A stretch of 16,568 bases of DNA, from contig CAIKID010000272.1 in assembly GCA_903827345.1 (NCBI GenBank), forward strand, positions 1-16,568. The letters run 5' to 3'. Below the pieces are notes generated by a model. It searched no databases, was not told the origin of the DNA, and saw only the letters and a program-made list of their open reading frames with translations. This document shows positions 1 through 7,234 of this stretch, piece after piece. The position numbers were made by a program, and so were the translations under genes. Numbering within the stretch: the first letter of the stretch is position 1; every line of letters begins with the position of its first letter. Source of the stretch: an uncultured Actinomycetes bacterium (GTDB taxonomy: Bacteria > Actinomycetota > Actinomycetes > Nanopelagicales > Nanopelagicaceae).

Positions 1-26
1 CGCGAGATATTTCTCGCGGGGTTTTT
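1..26 (+). terminator. Intrinsic terminator of a gene upstream of the window
   Basis: Perfect 7-bp stem (CGCGAGA at 1-7 pairing with TCTCGCG at 12-18), 4-nt loop, then GGG and a run of T at 22-26. The T-tract lies on the plus strand, so it should end a plus-strand gene to the left. It also sits just past the stop of the minus-strand membrane protein gene and may act for both. The stem may extend beyond the window edge. Confidence 0.75.
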
Positions 27-37
27 ATTTAGATCTC

Positions 38-424
38 TTACTTCTTAAATAGGAAGAGGCAGAGAATCACAAAATTGAAAAGACTTAATATTACAAAGAA
101 GAGACCCGTCACAAGCAAATTGTTGGAGTTCTTGGCAATACTAAGACCTAGCTGCGAAATATCGTCGACTTCGTGCATCGTGCGAGTAAGCGCCCGGCTG
201 TCGCGGATTGAAGCGAGCATTGCCGTGACCGAGAAAACGCCGCCTGCGGCTACCAAACCGATGGCGAAAGCCTTGAGATCTGCAGGTGACTTGTAGGTCA
301 ACTTTCCGGTGGTCGTCAACGCTAGAACCGCCGCCAATAGGATGGTGGGGGCGAGTTGCGAGGTGATCCGTTGGGAGCGCTGCCCATTCCAAATTTGCAG
401 CAAATCCTTTTCACGTATAGCCAT
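38..424 (-). CDS. Small hypothetical membrane protein
   Basis: A 128-residue protein I do not recognise. It shows three hydrophobic stretches, near residues 24-40, 49-70 and 102-126. Between the second and third is a polar, partly charged stretch rich in S, R, E and D that could be a short coiled or amphipathic segment. The C-terminus ends in two lysines. I chose the ATG at 424 because GGAGG lies 7 nt upstream. The longer reading from a TTG at 430 would leave only one base between GGAGG and the start. It is divergent from the NfeD-like gene across about 60 bp and ends at a terminator hairpin. No catalytic motif is visible, so I assign no function beyond likely membrane location. Confidence 0.7.
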   Translation of the reverse strand: MAIREKDLLQIWNGQRSQRITSQLAPTILLAAVLALTTTGKLTYKSPADLKAFAIGLVAAGGVFSVTAMLASIRDSRALTRTMHEVDDISQLGLSIAKNSNNLLVTGLFFVILSLFNFVILCLFLFKK

Positions 425-484
425 GATCAAACCTCCGGTCTAAAGTAATAGGTGCTACCTTACTATGAAGGAGAAAATCTAAAG

Positions 485-922
485 ATGCATGCATGGACGT
501 GGTTCGCTATCGCCGGAGTTTGCGCGGTCCTAGAAATTCTCAATCTCAGTCTCGTCTTCGCTTCCTTCGCCGTGGGAGCCCTTTTTGCAGCCCTGGTGCG
601 GCTTGGAACACCGAACGTGGCTGCCCAATGGATTGTTTTTGCATTGGTGACAGTCCTAACCCTGCGCCTCAAGCCGCTCCTCACCCGCTATATATTCCGA
701 AAGACACCACCATCAGATACCGGGATCCAAGCGCTCATCGGCCAGAAAGCTGTTGCCACTTCGCAGATCTCCGATTCCGCCGGAACTATCTCTCTCAAGA
801 ATGAAACATGGACCGCGCGCTGTGAAAGCGGCGTTATCGCAGCTGGACAGAGCGTGACTGTAACTGGAATTGATGGCGCCGTAGCAGTTGTCATCTCAAG
901 AACTGATTCTCAAGTCAACTAA
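485..922 (+). CDS. NfeD-like membrane protein
   Basis: A 145-residue protein with an N-terminal membrane part (hydrophobic segments near residues 4-20, 22-40 and 45-62) and a soluble C-terminal beta domain. The C-terminal part has the NfeD OB-fold pattern: an IGQKAVA strand, then G-T-I-S-L with N-E-T-W-T-A, then a G-x-x-V-x-V strand. Short NfeD proteins pair with SPFH proteins and are thought to tune membrane microdomains or associated proteolysis. The next gene, 9 nt downstream, is exactly such an SPFH protein, so the two form an operon. I chose the ATG at 485 because AAGGAG lies at 468-473 and the hydrophobic start fits the family. An in-frame GTG at 452 would add 11 polar residues and place the ribosome site inside the gene. 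Confidence 0.85.
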   Translation: MHAWTWFAIAGVCAVLEILNLSLVFASFAVGALFAALVRLGTPNVAAQWIVFALVTVLTLRLKPLLTRYIFRKTPPSDTGIQALIGQKAVATSQISDSAGTISLKNETWTARCESGVIAAGQSVTVTGIDGAVAVVISRTDSQVN

Positions 923-931
923 GGAGTAACA

Positions 932-1798
932 ATGGCCCTACTGATTGGACTTGGCGTAGTAGTTCTTCTCGCCATCCTTTTCACGATCGGATCAATTCGA
1001 ATCATCCCGCAAGCTAGTGCAGGAATCGTTGAACGCCTGGGTAAGTACCACAAGACTTTAGAACCAGGGCTCAATTTGATTGTGCCGGGTATCGATCGCC
1101 TCCGTCCCCTTGTGGACTTGCGCGAAAAAGTAGTTTCCTTTCCGCCTCAGCCAGTTATTACTGAAGATAACCTAGTAGTCAGCATCGACACAGTTATTTA
1201 TTTCCAAGTTACTAATCCAAAGTCAGCTACCTACGAAATTGAGAATTACATTCAGGGTATCGAGCAGTTAGTAGTCACTACTCTCCGTAACTCTGTTGGT
1301 GGATTAGATTTAGAGAAAGCCCTGACTTCCCGCGACCATATCAACGCGATCTTGCGTGGAGTGCTCGATGAAGCCACGAGTAAATGGGGCGTGCGCGTTA
1401 ATCGAGTCGAGATTAAGGCGATTGAGCCACCTCCCAGCGTGCAAGAATCAATGGAAAAACAGATGCGTGCAGACCGCGACAAGCGTGCCGCAATCTTGAC
1501 CGCCGAAGGTGAAAAGCAGAGTCAAATCCTTCGAGCTGAAGGAAATCGCCAAGCCGATATCTTGCGTGCAGAAGGTGAAGCACAGGCCCGCGTGATTAAT
1601 GCAGAAGGTGAAGCCACCGCCATTGCCAGAGTCTTTGATGCAATCCACAAAGCTAATCCCGATGAAAAGGTCCTGGCTTACAAATACCTCGAGCAGCTTC
1701 CTATCATTGCCAATGGCACCGCGAGCAAACTCTGGATTATTCCAGCAGAACTCTCTGGCGCTGCTGCTTCGATTATCAAGGCTTTTAAGCTGCAGTAA
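932..1798 (+). CDS. SPFH/Band 7 protein (stomatin/slipin-like)
   Basis: A 288-residue SPFH protein, normal length for the stomatin/QmcA type. One N-terminal membrane segment (residues 2-22) is followed by the SPFH domain (about 23-180), which includes the G-I-V-E-R-L-G-K-Y and P-G-L-N strands. A charged helical region (about 175-238) follows, then a short hydrophobic tail. Such proteins oligomerise into ring-like membrane scaffolds and organise membrane domains, often together with NfeD partners. The start ATG at 932 has AAGGAG upstream and lies 9 nt after the NfeD-like stop, so the two are co-translated. The helical region contains four exact 11-residue units beginning A-E-G (see the repeat entry). 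Substrate or partner proteins cannot be read from the sequence. Confidence 0.93.
   Translation: MALLIGLGVVVLLAILFTIGSIRIIPQASAGIVERLGKYHKTLEPGLNLIVPGIDRLRPLVDLREKVVSFPPQPVITEDNLVVSIDTVIYFQVTNPKSATYEIENYIQGIEQLVVTTLRNSVGGLDLEKALTSRDHINAILRGVLDEATSKWGVRVNRVEIKAIEPPPSVQESMEKQMRADRDKRAAILTAEGEKQSQILRAEGNRQADILRAEGEAQARVINAEGEATAIARVFDAIHKANPDEKVLAYKYLEQLPIIANGTASKLWIIPAELSGAAASIIKAFKLQ
1502..1633 (+). repeat. 11-residue (33-bp) tandem repeat in the SPFH coiled coil
   Basis: Within the SPFH protein, units starting with A-E-G occur at residues 191, 202, 213 and 224, exactly 11 residues apart. The first three units share the pattern AEGxxQxxxxx. An 11-residue period is a hendecad, typical of near-straight coiled coils and of the CC1 helix in this family. 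At DNA level it gives a degenerate 33-bp periodicity. It reflects protein structure and is not mobile DNA. Confidence 0.8.
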
Positions 1799-1817
1799 TT
1801 CAAGTCAAGTATCGCCT

Positions 1818-1843
1818 GCAACTTCTTCAAGTGCTTATTTTTT
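1818..1843 (+). terminator. Probable intrinsic terminator of the NfeD-SPFH operon
   Basis: The arms GC-A-ACTT (1818-1824, with one bulged A) and AAGTGC (1829-1834) pair around a CTTC loop, and are followed directly by TTATTTTTT (1835-1843). The stem is short, but the T-tract is good and lies 20 nt after the SPFH stop. In the rest of the 229-nt gap up to the aldolase gene I see no gene and no convincing promoter. Confidence 0.5.
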
Positions 1844-2027
1844 AGACCCTTTACACACTCTTAAAAAAACTTGAGTGCTCACACTCGTCATTTATTAGTT
1901 CAGCCATACCGTCATTCAAATGGCAGGTATACATTGAACACATGTTGATTTGTAACCAAAACCCTTGTCCTTCAAGGTTTTTGCAGATGCCGCTCGTTAA
2001 GCGCGGTGCTACTAGGCGAGGTGCGCA

Positions 2028-2915
2028 ATGAACATCGAACAATACGAGCGAATGAGGACTGGAGAAGGCTTTGTCGCGGCACTTGATCAGAGTGGTGGAA
2101 GTACCCCAAAGGCGCTCCACCTGTATGGCATCGACGAATCTCAGTACTCCACGGAAGAGCAGATGTTTGACCTGGTGCACCGAATGAGAACCCGAATTAT
2201 TACTAGTCCGGTTTTTAATAGCGAGCGGATTCTTGCGGCAATTCTCTTCGAGATGACGATGGAACGACTCATCGAAGGAATTCCGACGGCCGAATATCTC
2301 TGGCACCGCAAGGGGATTGTGCCCTTCCTTAAGATCGATAATGGGCTACAGCCCGCAATTAATGGGGCTTCGCTCATGAAGCCCATCCCTGAACTCACCA
2401 CTCGGTTAAAGAAGGCTGTTGGGTATGGAATCTTTGGAACCAAGGCGCGTTCGGTTATCCATGAGTCCAACTCCGCTGGAATTAGCGCCTGTTTAGATCA
2501 ACAATTCGAGATTGCCCACAGAGTTTCAGCAGTTGATCTCATCCCTATCATCGAACCGGAAGTAGATATCAAGAGCCCAGAGAAGAACTGGATTGAGCAC
2601 ATCTTAAAGCGCGAACTCCTAGAGGCTTTGGATTCACTCGATAGTTCGCAGAATTTCATTCTGAAGCTAACTCTCCCCGATGAAAGAAACTACTACGCCG
2701 AATTATTGCGCCACCCTCGGGTAATCAGAGTTGTCGCTCTCTCCGGCGGATACACCCAAGTTCATGCCGACGAACTTCTCGCACAAAACGATGGGTTAAT
2801 TGCTAGCTTCTCGAGAGCCCTGACAGAGGGGTTAAGGCAGCAACAGAGCGAGAGCGAATTCGACAACGCCCTAGATAGGTCAATTCAGCAGATATACACC
2901 GCCTCCGTTAAATAG
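2028..2915 (+). CDS. fda: Class I fructose-bisphosphate aldolase
   Basis: A 295-residue aldolase of the Schiff-base type, the usual length for bacterial class I enzymes. It reversibly splits fructose-1,6-bisphosphate into dihydroxyacetone phosphate and glyceraldehyde-3-phosphate in the cytoplasm. Family signatures are clear: an N-terminal G-F-V-A-A-L-D-Q-S-G-G-S-T-P-K block (residues 14-28), P-F-L-K-I-D with Lys102, G-T-K-A-R-S-V-I (137-144), I-I-E-P-E-V with Glu177, I-L-K-L-T with the probable Schiff-base Lys213, and L-S-G-G-Y near 238-242. The ATG at 2028 has GAGGTG 4 nt upstream and begins with the conserved M-N-I-E-Q. It is followed 17 nt later by the serine hydrolase gene. The gene symbol follows staphylococcal naming for this aldolase type. 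Confidence 0.95.
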   Translation: MNIEQYERMRTGEGFVAALDQSGGSTPKALHLYGIDESQYSTEEQMFDLVHRMRTRIITSPVFNSERILAAILFEMTMERLIEGIPTAEYLWHRKGIVPFLKIDNGLQPAINGASLMKPIPELTTRLKKAVGYGIFGTKARSVIHESNSAGISACLDQQFEIAHRVSAVDLIPIIEPEVDIKSPEKNWIEHILKRELLEALDSLDSSQNFILKLTLPDERNYYAELLRHPRVIRVVALSGGYTQVHADELLAQNDGLIASFSRALTEGLRQQQSESEFDNALDRSIQQIYTASVK

Positions 2916-2932
2916 GGATATAACCTTCTGGG

Positions 2933-4099
2933 ATGAGAATTTTGATCAAGGTTGTGCGTAACTTTGTCATCGTCGTGATAGCGCTCTTTATCGGACTCTC
3001 CGCTTTCTTCCACTACATCCACTATCCCAACGTGATCGCAGCTGTTCGACTTGGATTAGCTCCCGCTTCGAAGACTCCGACGCTGATGCCTTGGCACACT
3101 GTCGCGCCATCCACGACTCCCGTAATTTGGCCAACTGGGACGGAGCAGATGCCAGCCACCGTGAAATACCAAGGACAGTCCTTGACCTGGGATCAGTTCC
3201 TACAAAAGTCGTACACCAATGCATTTCTCGTTGTGCGCAACGGTGTCATCACCTATGAGTACTACAACACCAAAGCTGGGATGACGAAAACTTCGCAACT
3301 TCCTTCTTACTCCATGGCAAAAACTTTAACTTCGCTCGTGATCGGACAATTGGTTACCCAAGGAAAGATCCGCGAGTCTGACACCTTTGTTTCATTCTTC
3401 CCGCAATGGAAAACGGGTACCTCCTTCGACAAGGTCACGATTCAAAGTCTGCTGGACATGGAAGCTGGAGTGGGCGTTACTGATAACTATCCCAATGGCC
3501 CGATGGGCTGGGGCGTTGGAATCGCCCAGATGTATGCCACGACGGATGTCAACTGGTTCATGTCCCACAATCGCATGATGCTTGAAGCACCAGATACCAA
3601 GGCTGACTACCGCAGCATAGATACGCAGATGTTGGGACTCATGATTCAAAAAGTAACCGGTGGAACTGTCTCCAATTACTTCAGCAAGAACATATGGCAA
3701 CCTGTCGGAGCAACAACAGCGGCAACCTGGAATGTGGACCACGTCAACGGCCACGAAAAGACATTCTGCTGTTTCAATGCAACTGCACGCGACTACGCGC
3801 TCATCGGTCAACTAGTTCTTAACAATGGCAAAGCAGGCGGACAAGAACTCATTAGCCCCGCTTGGATGAAGAGAATTTCTACACCGGTCGTGAAGTTGGA
3901 TTATGGCTGGGGTTATGGCGCTCAGGTTTGGCATCCCTACCCTGGTATTGACTTAGCTGAAGGCTTACACGGCCAGCAGATCTTTATGGATCCCGCTACC
4001 AAGACTGTCGTCGTGAAACTCAGTGACTATCCCAATGGAGATGATCCACAAGATGCGATCTCATCTGTGCTTTATCAGGTAGACAAAGCAAAGAAATAG
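2933..4099 (+). CDS. Exported beta-lactamase-fold serine hydrolase
   Basis: A 388-residue class C beta-lactamase/esterase-fold protein. An N-terminal hydrophobic segment (residues 8-27) follows two basic residues and acts as a signal anchor, placing the domain outside the membrane. The catalytic Ser-x-x-Lys is S127-M-A-K130. The second motif appears as Y226-R-S228, and H346-G-Q stands in the position of the KTG box. A C-C-F-N-A-T-A-R-D-Y block near 279-288 resembles 6-aminohexanoate-dimer hydrolase and related esterases rather than true beta-lactamases. The substrate could be an amide, ester or peptide and cannot be assigned. The ribosome site before the ATG at 2933 is weak. The gene may be read through from the aldolase gene 17 nt upstream, and it ends 8 nt before the convergent regulator gene. 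Confidence 0.85.
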   Translation: MRILIKVVRNFVIVVIALFIGLSAFFHYIHYPNVIAAVRLGLAPASKTPTLMPWHTVAPSTTPVIWPTGTEQMPATVKYQGQSLTWDQFLQKSYTNAFLVVRNGVITYEYYNTKAGMTKTSQLPSYSMAKTLTSLVIGQLVTQGKIRESDTFVSFFPQWKTGTSFDKVTIQSLLDMEAGVGVTDNYPNGPMGWGVGIAQMYATTDVNWFMSHNRMMLEAPDTKADYRSIDTQMLGLMIQKVTGGTVSNYFSKNIWQPVGATTAATWNVDHVNGHEKTFCCFNATARDYALIGQLVLNNGKAGGQELISPAWMKRISTPVVKLDYGWGYGAQVWHPYPGIDLAEGLHGQQIFMDPATKTVVVKLSDYPNGDDPQDAISSVLYQVDKAKK

Positions 4100-4107
4100 A
4101 TTTCCCT

Positions 4108-4404
4108 CTACTCGCTTTTCGAAAATATCTTCAGCAGCGCACTAATTGGCTTACCTGCCTCTGATGGATGACGAAATTTAAGCCCCGGGTTTACTTTGTA
4201 ACTGTTGCGTCGGCCCACTCGGGAAATAGTCACATAACCAGATTCCTCTAAATCGGCCAATATCGCCTGAGCGCTTCGCTCGGTGATGCCCACGGTGTCA
4301 GCTATATCTCGCACCCGCGAATCTGGATATCGACTGAGGTGAATCAGGACGTGACCATGGTTGGACAAGAAGGTCCATTCCCGGCTGATTTCTGAGGGCT
4401 TCAT
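4108..4404 (-). CDS. Small winged-helix transcriptional regulator
   Basis: A 98-residue single-domain DNA-binding protein. Residues 9-25 (W-T-F-L-S-N-H-G-H-V-L) resemble the first helix of a short actinobacterial MarR/ArsR-like family. A helix-turn-helix follows (R-V-R-D-I-A-D-T-V-G-I-T-E-R-S-A-Q at 30-46), then the wing (G-Y-V-T-I-S-R-V-G-R-R-N at 56-67). No sensor domain or metal-binding cysteine pair is seen. It is divergent from the SbtA-like gene, so it probably controls that gene and itself. The start is uncertain: the ATG at 4404 matches the family's N-terminus but lacks a ribosome site, and a GTG at 4431 would add nine residues. A -10-like TAGAAT at 4441-4436 would start the message near 4430 and so favours the ATG. 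Confidence 0.85.
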   Translation of the reverse strand: MKPSEISREWTFLSNHGHVLIHLSRYPDSRVRDIADTVGITERSAQAILADLEESGYVTISRVGRRNSYKVNPGLKFRHPSEAGKPISALLKIFSKSE

Positions 4405-4424
4405 GGATTTAGCATAGCAGCAGT

Positions 4425-4454
4425 TTGACACATGAATTCTATTTCAGGTATTCT
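4425..4454 (+). promoter_or_regulatory. Probable promoter of the SbtA-like gene
   Basis: A consensus -35 TTGACA (4425-4430), an 18-nt spacer and a -10-like TATTCT (4449-4454). The start of transcription would fall near 4461, just before the AAAGGAGG ribosome site (4464-4471) of the gene starting at 4476. The tandem repeat overlaps the spacer, the -10 and the start. Confidence 0.6.
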
Positions 4455-4461
4455 ATTTCAG
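4436..4461. promoter_or_regulatory. Tandem 12-bp repeat, candidate operator
   Basis: ATTCTATTTCAG occurs twice without mismatch, at 4436-4447 and 4450-4461, with a 14-bp period. On the plus strand the copies cover the spacer and the -10/start region of the SbtA-like gene's promoter. On the minus strand each copy ends in TAGAAT, a -10-like hexamer for the regulator gene. A protein bound here would block both promoters. Binding by the adjacent winged-helix protein is inferred from position. Confidence 0.55.
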
Positions 4462-4475
4462 ACAAAGGAGGCAAT

Positions 4476-5441
4476 ATGTCCAATTCATGGTCGTTAGCGA
4501 GCGCTAACCTCACATCCGTAGCAGTTCTCGTTTTCGTTCTCGGGTTTATAGGTGCCCGCATAAAAAGTGATGTCCGAATCCCCGAACCCATCTACCAAAT
4601 GATCTCTATCTACCTACTCTTCGGCATCGGGCTCAAAGGTGGGCACGCACTAAAATCTGTCACCGCTGACAGCTTCGTGAAGCCAGCACTAGCCACCCTG
4701 GCCCTGGGAATAGCTATCCCAGTGACGGCTTTCTACGTCCTCAAGCTAATTCGCAAGGTCAACGATATGGACCGCGGCGCTATCGCGGCTCACTACGGTT
4801 CCACCTCTCTGGTGACTTTCTCCGCTGCTCTGCTCTACCTAGATAACAGCAAGATCCACGTCGAGGGGTTCGCTACCGCTCTGCTTACGCTACTTGAAAT
4901 CCCCGGGGTAGTTGTCGGCGTTTATCTCGGCTCACGCAAACTGCAACAAGAGGTGCAATGGGGCAAGACCCTCCAAGAAGTTCTGACAGGCAAAACGGTT
5001 CTTCTCCTTGTGGGCGGACTGGCGATTGGTGCAACGACCACGCAGGCGGGCTTCCTTAAGGTAACTCCCTTCTTTATCGACCTGCAGAGTGGCTTCTTGG
5101 CACTCTTCCTGCTCCACCTGGGCTATCTCGCCGGGAGCAATTGGGGCGAGATCAGAAAAGTTGGGGCTTCGGTCGCGCTCTTTGGAATAATTTTCCCAAT
5201 TGGGGCTGGAACTCTTGGAGTCAGCGTTGGTCACTGGGTTGGTCTATCAATCGGTGGCGCAACCATCTTGGGTGTCCTCTGCGCTAGCGGTTCATATATC
5301 GCGGCTCCCGCTGCAGTATCAGTGGGGCTACCCAAGGCGAATGCTTCATTAGCACTCATGTCGAGTATTGGAGTTACCTTCCCGTTCAATCTCATTGTGG
5401 GGATTCCGCTCTACTTAGAAATCGCCAAGGCGTTTCACTAA
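4476..5441 (+). CDS. sbtA: SbtA-family sodium-dependent bicarbonate permease
   Basis: A 321-residue integral membrane protein with about ten hydrophobic segments in two inverted halves. Family blocks are clear: P-x-P-I-Y-Q-M-I-S-I-Y-L-L-F-G-I-G-L-K-G-G in the first half, A-A-H-Y-G-S-T-S-L-V-T-F (104-115), and a C-terminal A-S-G-S-Y-I-A-A-P-A-A-V with G-V-T-F-P-F-N-L-I-V-G-I-P-L-Y. Relatives import bicarbonate with sodium. In a heterotroph this could feed anaplerotic carboxylases, but the substrate is inferred from the family. I chose the ATG at 4476 because AAAGGAGG sits 4 nt upstream; the upstream in-frame codons overlap the promoter. No PII-like SbtB partner gene is next to it. The neighbour is instead a divergent winged-helix regulator. 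Confidence 0.88.
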   Translation: MSNSWSLASANLTSVAVLVFVLGFIGARIKSDVRIPEPIYQMISIYLLFGIGLKGGHALKSVTADSFVKPALATLALGIAIPVTAFYVLKLIRKVNDMDRGAIAAHYGSTSLVTFSAALLYLDNSKIHVEGFATALLTLLEIPGVVVGVYLGSRKLQQEVQWGKTLQEVLTGKTVLLLVGGLAIGATTTQAGFLKVTPFFIDLQSGFLALFLLHLGYLAGSNWGEIRKVGASVALFGIIFPIGAGTLGVSVGHWVGLSIGGATILGVLCASGSYIAAPAAVSVGLPKANASLALMSSIGVTFPFNLIVGIPLYLEIAKAFH

Positions 5442-5461
5442 AGAGATACCTCGAATTACCT

Positions 5462-5482
5462 CGCGTGTAGAACCTACGCGCG
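5462..5482. terminator. Hairpin between convergent genes, probable bidirectional terminator
   Basis: The 9-bp stem (CGCGTGTAG at 5462-5470 with CTACGCGCG at 5474-5482, one G-U pair) has a 3-nt loop and lies between the SbtA-like stop and the stop of the ABC permease. An outer pair AGAGATA (5442-5448) / TATCTCT (5491-5497) could enclose it. T-tracts on either side are poor, so termination strength is uncertain. Confidence 0.55.
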
Positions 5483-5495
5483 GGTTGTGTTATCT

Positions 5496-6314
5496 CTAGC
5501 CTTTTAATGAGCCTTGAGTTAAGCCACGTGTTATCTGCTTATTAAAAGCTACGTAAAGCACGATCATCGGCAACGTAACCATGGTGAGGGCAGCAAAGAG
5601 CAACTGATAATTGGTTTCATATCGCGATGAATATGTCAGAAGGCCAGCGGGCAAAGTCTTCAGCGATTCATTTTGAATATACAGCAAAGCGAGAAGAAAT
5701 TCGTTCCATGCTCCGAGCGCCGTAAAAATAATCACGTTCATGAGCGCTGGTCTAATAATCGGCAGCATCAAAGTCCTATAGGTCTGCAAATCGCTAGCCC
5801 CATCTATTCTGGCCGCTTCGAAAAGTTCCTTGGGAAGTGAATCGATGTAAGTCTTTACCAACCAGATCGCTAAAGGCAGACCCATTGCCGTGTAAGGAAT
5901 GATCAATGCGAAACGAGTATCTTTCAAATGCAGGTAATCAAACATCTGATTCTGCGCAATAAAGTAAGCTTGTATTGGAAGCAGTAAACCAAGCAAAAAT
6001 AGCCCAGTAATGAATCTATTGCCTTTGAATTTAAGGCGGCTAAGCGCAAAACCTGCCATCGAGCTCGTAAATAGGACAATAACTACCGTCACCAAAGTTA
6101 CGATAAAACTATTGATCGCATAGAGACCTAAGCCGCCGTCACTCCAGCTCTGCTTAAAAACAGAGAGATCAAAGTGGGTGGGTAGCCCTAGTGGGTTCTG
6201 CGCTATCTGGCCATCGCTCTTGAAAGAGCTTAAAAACATCCAGATCAGGGGCAGAAGAGCTGCTAGAGCATATAAATAGATTAATCCAGAACCCAGGCGC
6301 TTAAAATTCTTCAT
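5496..6314 (-). CDS. ABC sugar importer, permease (MalG-like, CUT1)
   Basis: A 272-residue inner permease subunit with about six membrane segments. The cytoplasmic EAA loop that docks the ATPase is intact (E166-A-A-R-I-D-G-A-S174, followed by P185 and P189). Length and layout match MalG-type subunits of carbohydrate-uptake ABC systems. It works with the MalF-like subunit and the binding protein encoded just upstream. Its ATG shares one base with the MalF-like gene's TGA (TGATG around 6312-6316), so the two are translationally coupled. It is the last gene of the minus-strand locus. No ATPase gene follows. Confidence 0.93.
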   Translation of the reverse strand: MKNFKRLGSGLIYLYALAALLPLIWMFLSSFKSDGQIAQNPLGLPTHFDLSVFKQSWSDGGLGLYAINSFIVTLVTVVIVLFTSSMAGFALSRLKFKGNRFITGLFLLGLLLPIQAYFIAQNQMFDYLHLKDTRFALIIPYTAMGLPLAIWLVKTYIDSLPKELFEAARIDGASDLQTYRTLMLPIIRPALMNVIIFTALGAWNEFLLALLYIQNESLKTLPAGLLTYSSRYETNYQLLFAALTMVTLPMIVLYVAFNKQITRGLTQGSLKG

Positions 6315-7192
6315 CAGTATTCCAACTCTTCTTGCTTTCGACTCTGCCAGGTTCTGAAGCCGAGAGCAGCGAAGAGACCCACTAGTGAAATTAAAATAGC
6401 AAGGGCCGATCCATAACCTATCTCCCCATTAGCAAAGACAGTCTTCACTAAATATGTTGTAGGTACCTCAGTTGTGTTGTACGGACCGCCGTTTGTCATA
6501 ACGTAGAACAAGTCGAAGCCTTGCACGCCTCCAGTGATGCAGAGCAATATCGCTACCGATGTCGACTGCTGGATCATTGGAACCTTTATCTTTCTGAAAA
6601 TTTGATAGGCGCCCGCACCGTCAAGGGAGGCGGATTCAATGACCTCAGATGGTAAGCGGCTGAAAGCAGCAACAAAGATTGCCATAAAAAAGCCTGAATA
6701 GACCCATCCAGAGACCAAGCAAATAGAGAGGAGAGCAGTCGTTGGGTCCCCTAGCCAGACATGCTGCAAATTCGCAAGCCCAATATCAGCCAGAATTGAA
6801 TTCAGAATTCCATAATCTGGGTTATAGATCGCGCTCCACAGAACCGCGATCACAACAGACGGCAGCATTACTGGAATGAAGAGTGAAATTCTTAGGAAGG
6901 TCGTATTTCTCCGGGAAGAGATGTACCCGGCCAAAATTAGCCCTAGCAAAACTTCAACAATCAAAGTCACTAGAATGTAAATCAGGACGTGGGCAAAGGT
7001 GGATTGAAATACTTGGTCTTTAAAGGCACGGACGTAATTATCAAATCCAGCCCATATTGGTTTGGCATATCCATCCCAGCGGAAGAAGCTAAGTCCTAGC
7101 GTGCCAATAAAGGGCGCGACCACCGCGAATAGATAAATAGCAAGGGCGGGGAAGAGTAAAAAGAGGAGTCCAGATTTATTGCTTGGTTTCAA
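6314..7192 (-). CDS. ABC sugar importer, permease (MalF-like, CUT1)
   Basis: A 292-residue permease with about six membrane segments, the first at residues 8-30. Its EAA-loop equivalent is E186-S-A-S-L-D-G-A-G194, with the following proline at P205. It pairs with the MalG-like subunit to form the channel for the imported sugar. The start is a TTG at 7192: an in-frame TGA lies at 7216-7214, there is no ATG or GTG in frame between, and an AGAGGGG stretch lies about 6 nt upstream of the TTG. A weak start codon next to a strongly initiated binding-protein gene would keep permease levels below those of the binding protein. The gap to the binding-protein gene is 42 nt. Confidence 0.92.
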   Translation of the reverse strand: MKPSNKSGLLFLLFPALAIYLFAVVAPFIGTLGLSFFRWDGYAKPIWAGFDNYVRAFKDQVFQSTFAHVLIYILVTLIVEVLLGLILAGYISSRRNTTFLRISLFIPVMLPSVVIAVLWSAIYNPDYGILNSILADIGLANLQHVWLGDPTTALLSICLVSGWVYSGFFMAIFVAAFSRLPSEVIESASLDGAGAYQIFRKIKVPMIQQSTSVAILLCITGGVQGFDLFYVMTNGGPYNTTEVPTTYLVKTVFANGEIGYGSALAILISLVGLFAALGFRTWQSRKQEELEY

Positions 7193-7234
7193 TCTAGACC
7201 CCTCTATCCATTCTCAAATTACTGTGCTCAGTTA

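Noticed and set aside
1844..2027. Search for a promoter or small RNA before the aldolase gene.
   Set aside because: TTGAAC, TATACA and TACTAG hexamers occur, but none forms a pair with acceptable spacing, and no stable hairpin was seen.
1851..2306. Minus-strand open frame across the aldolase promoter region and N-terminus.
   Set aside because: It overlaps conserved aldolase codons, has no ribosome site and no recognisable domain.
3392..3811. Minus-strand open frame inside the serine hydrolase gene.
   Set aside because: It is a shadow of the hydrolase, whose catalytic motifs lie on the plus strand.
4116..4125. Palindrome TTTTCGAAAA between the convergent hydrolase and regulator genes, considered as a terminator.
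   Set aside because: It lies inside the last codons of the regulator, has no loop or T-tract, and is AT-rich enough to be chance.
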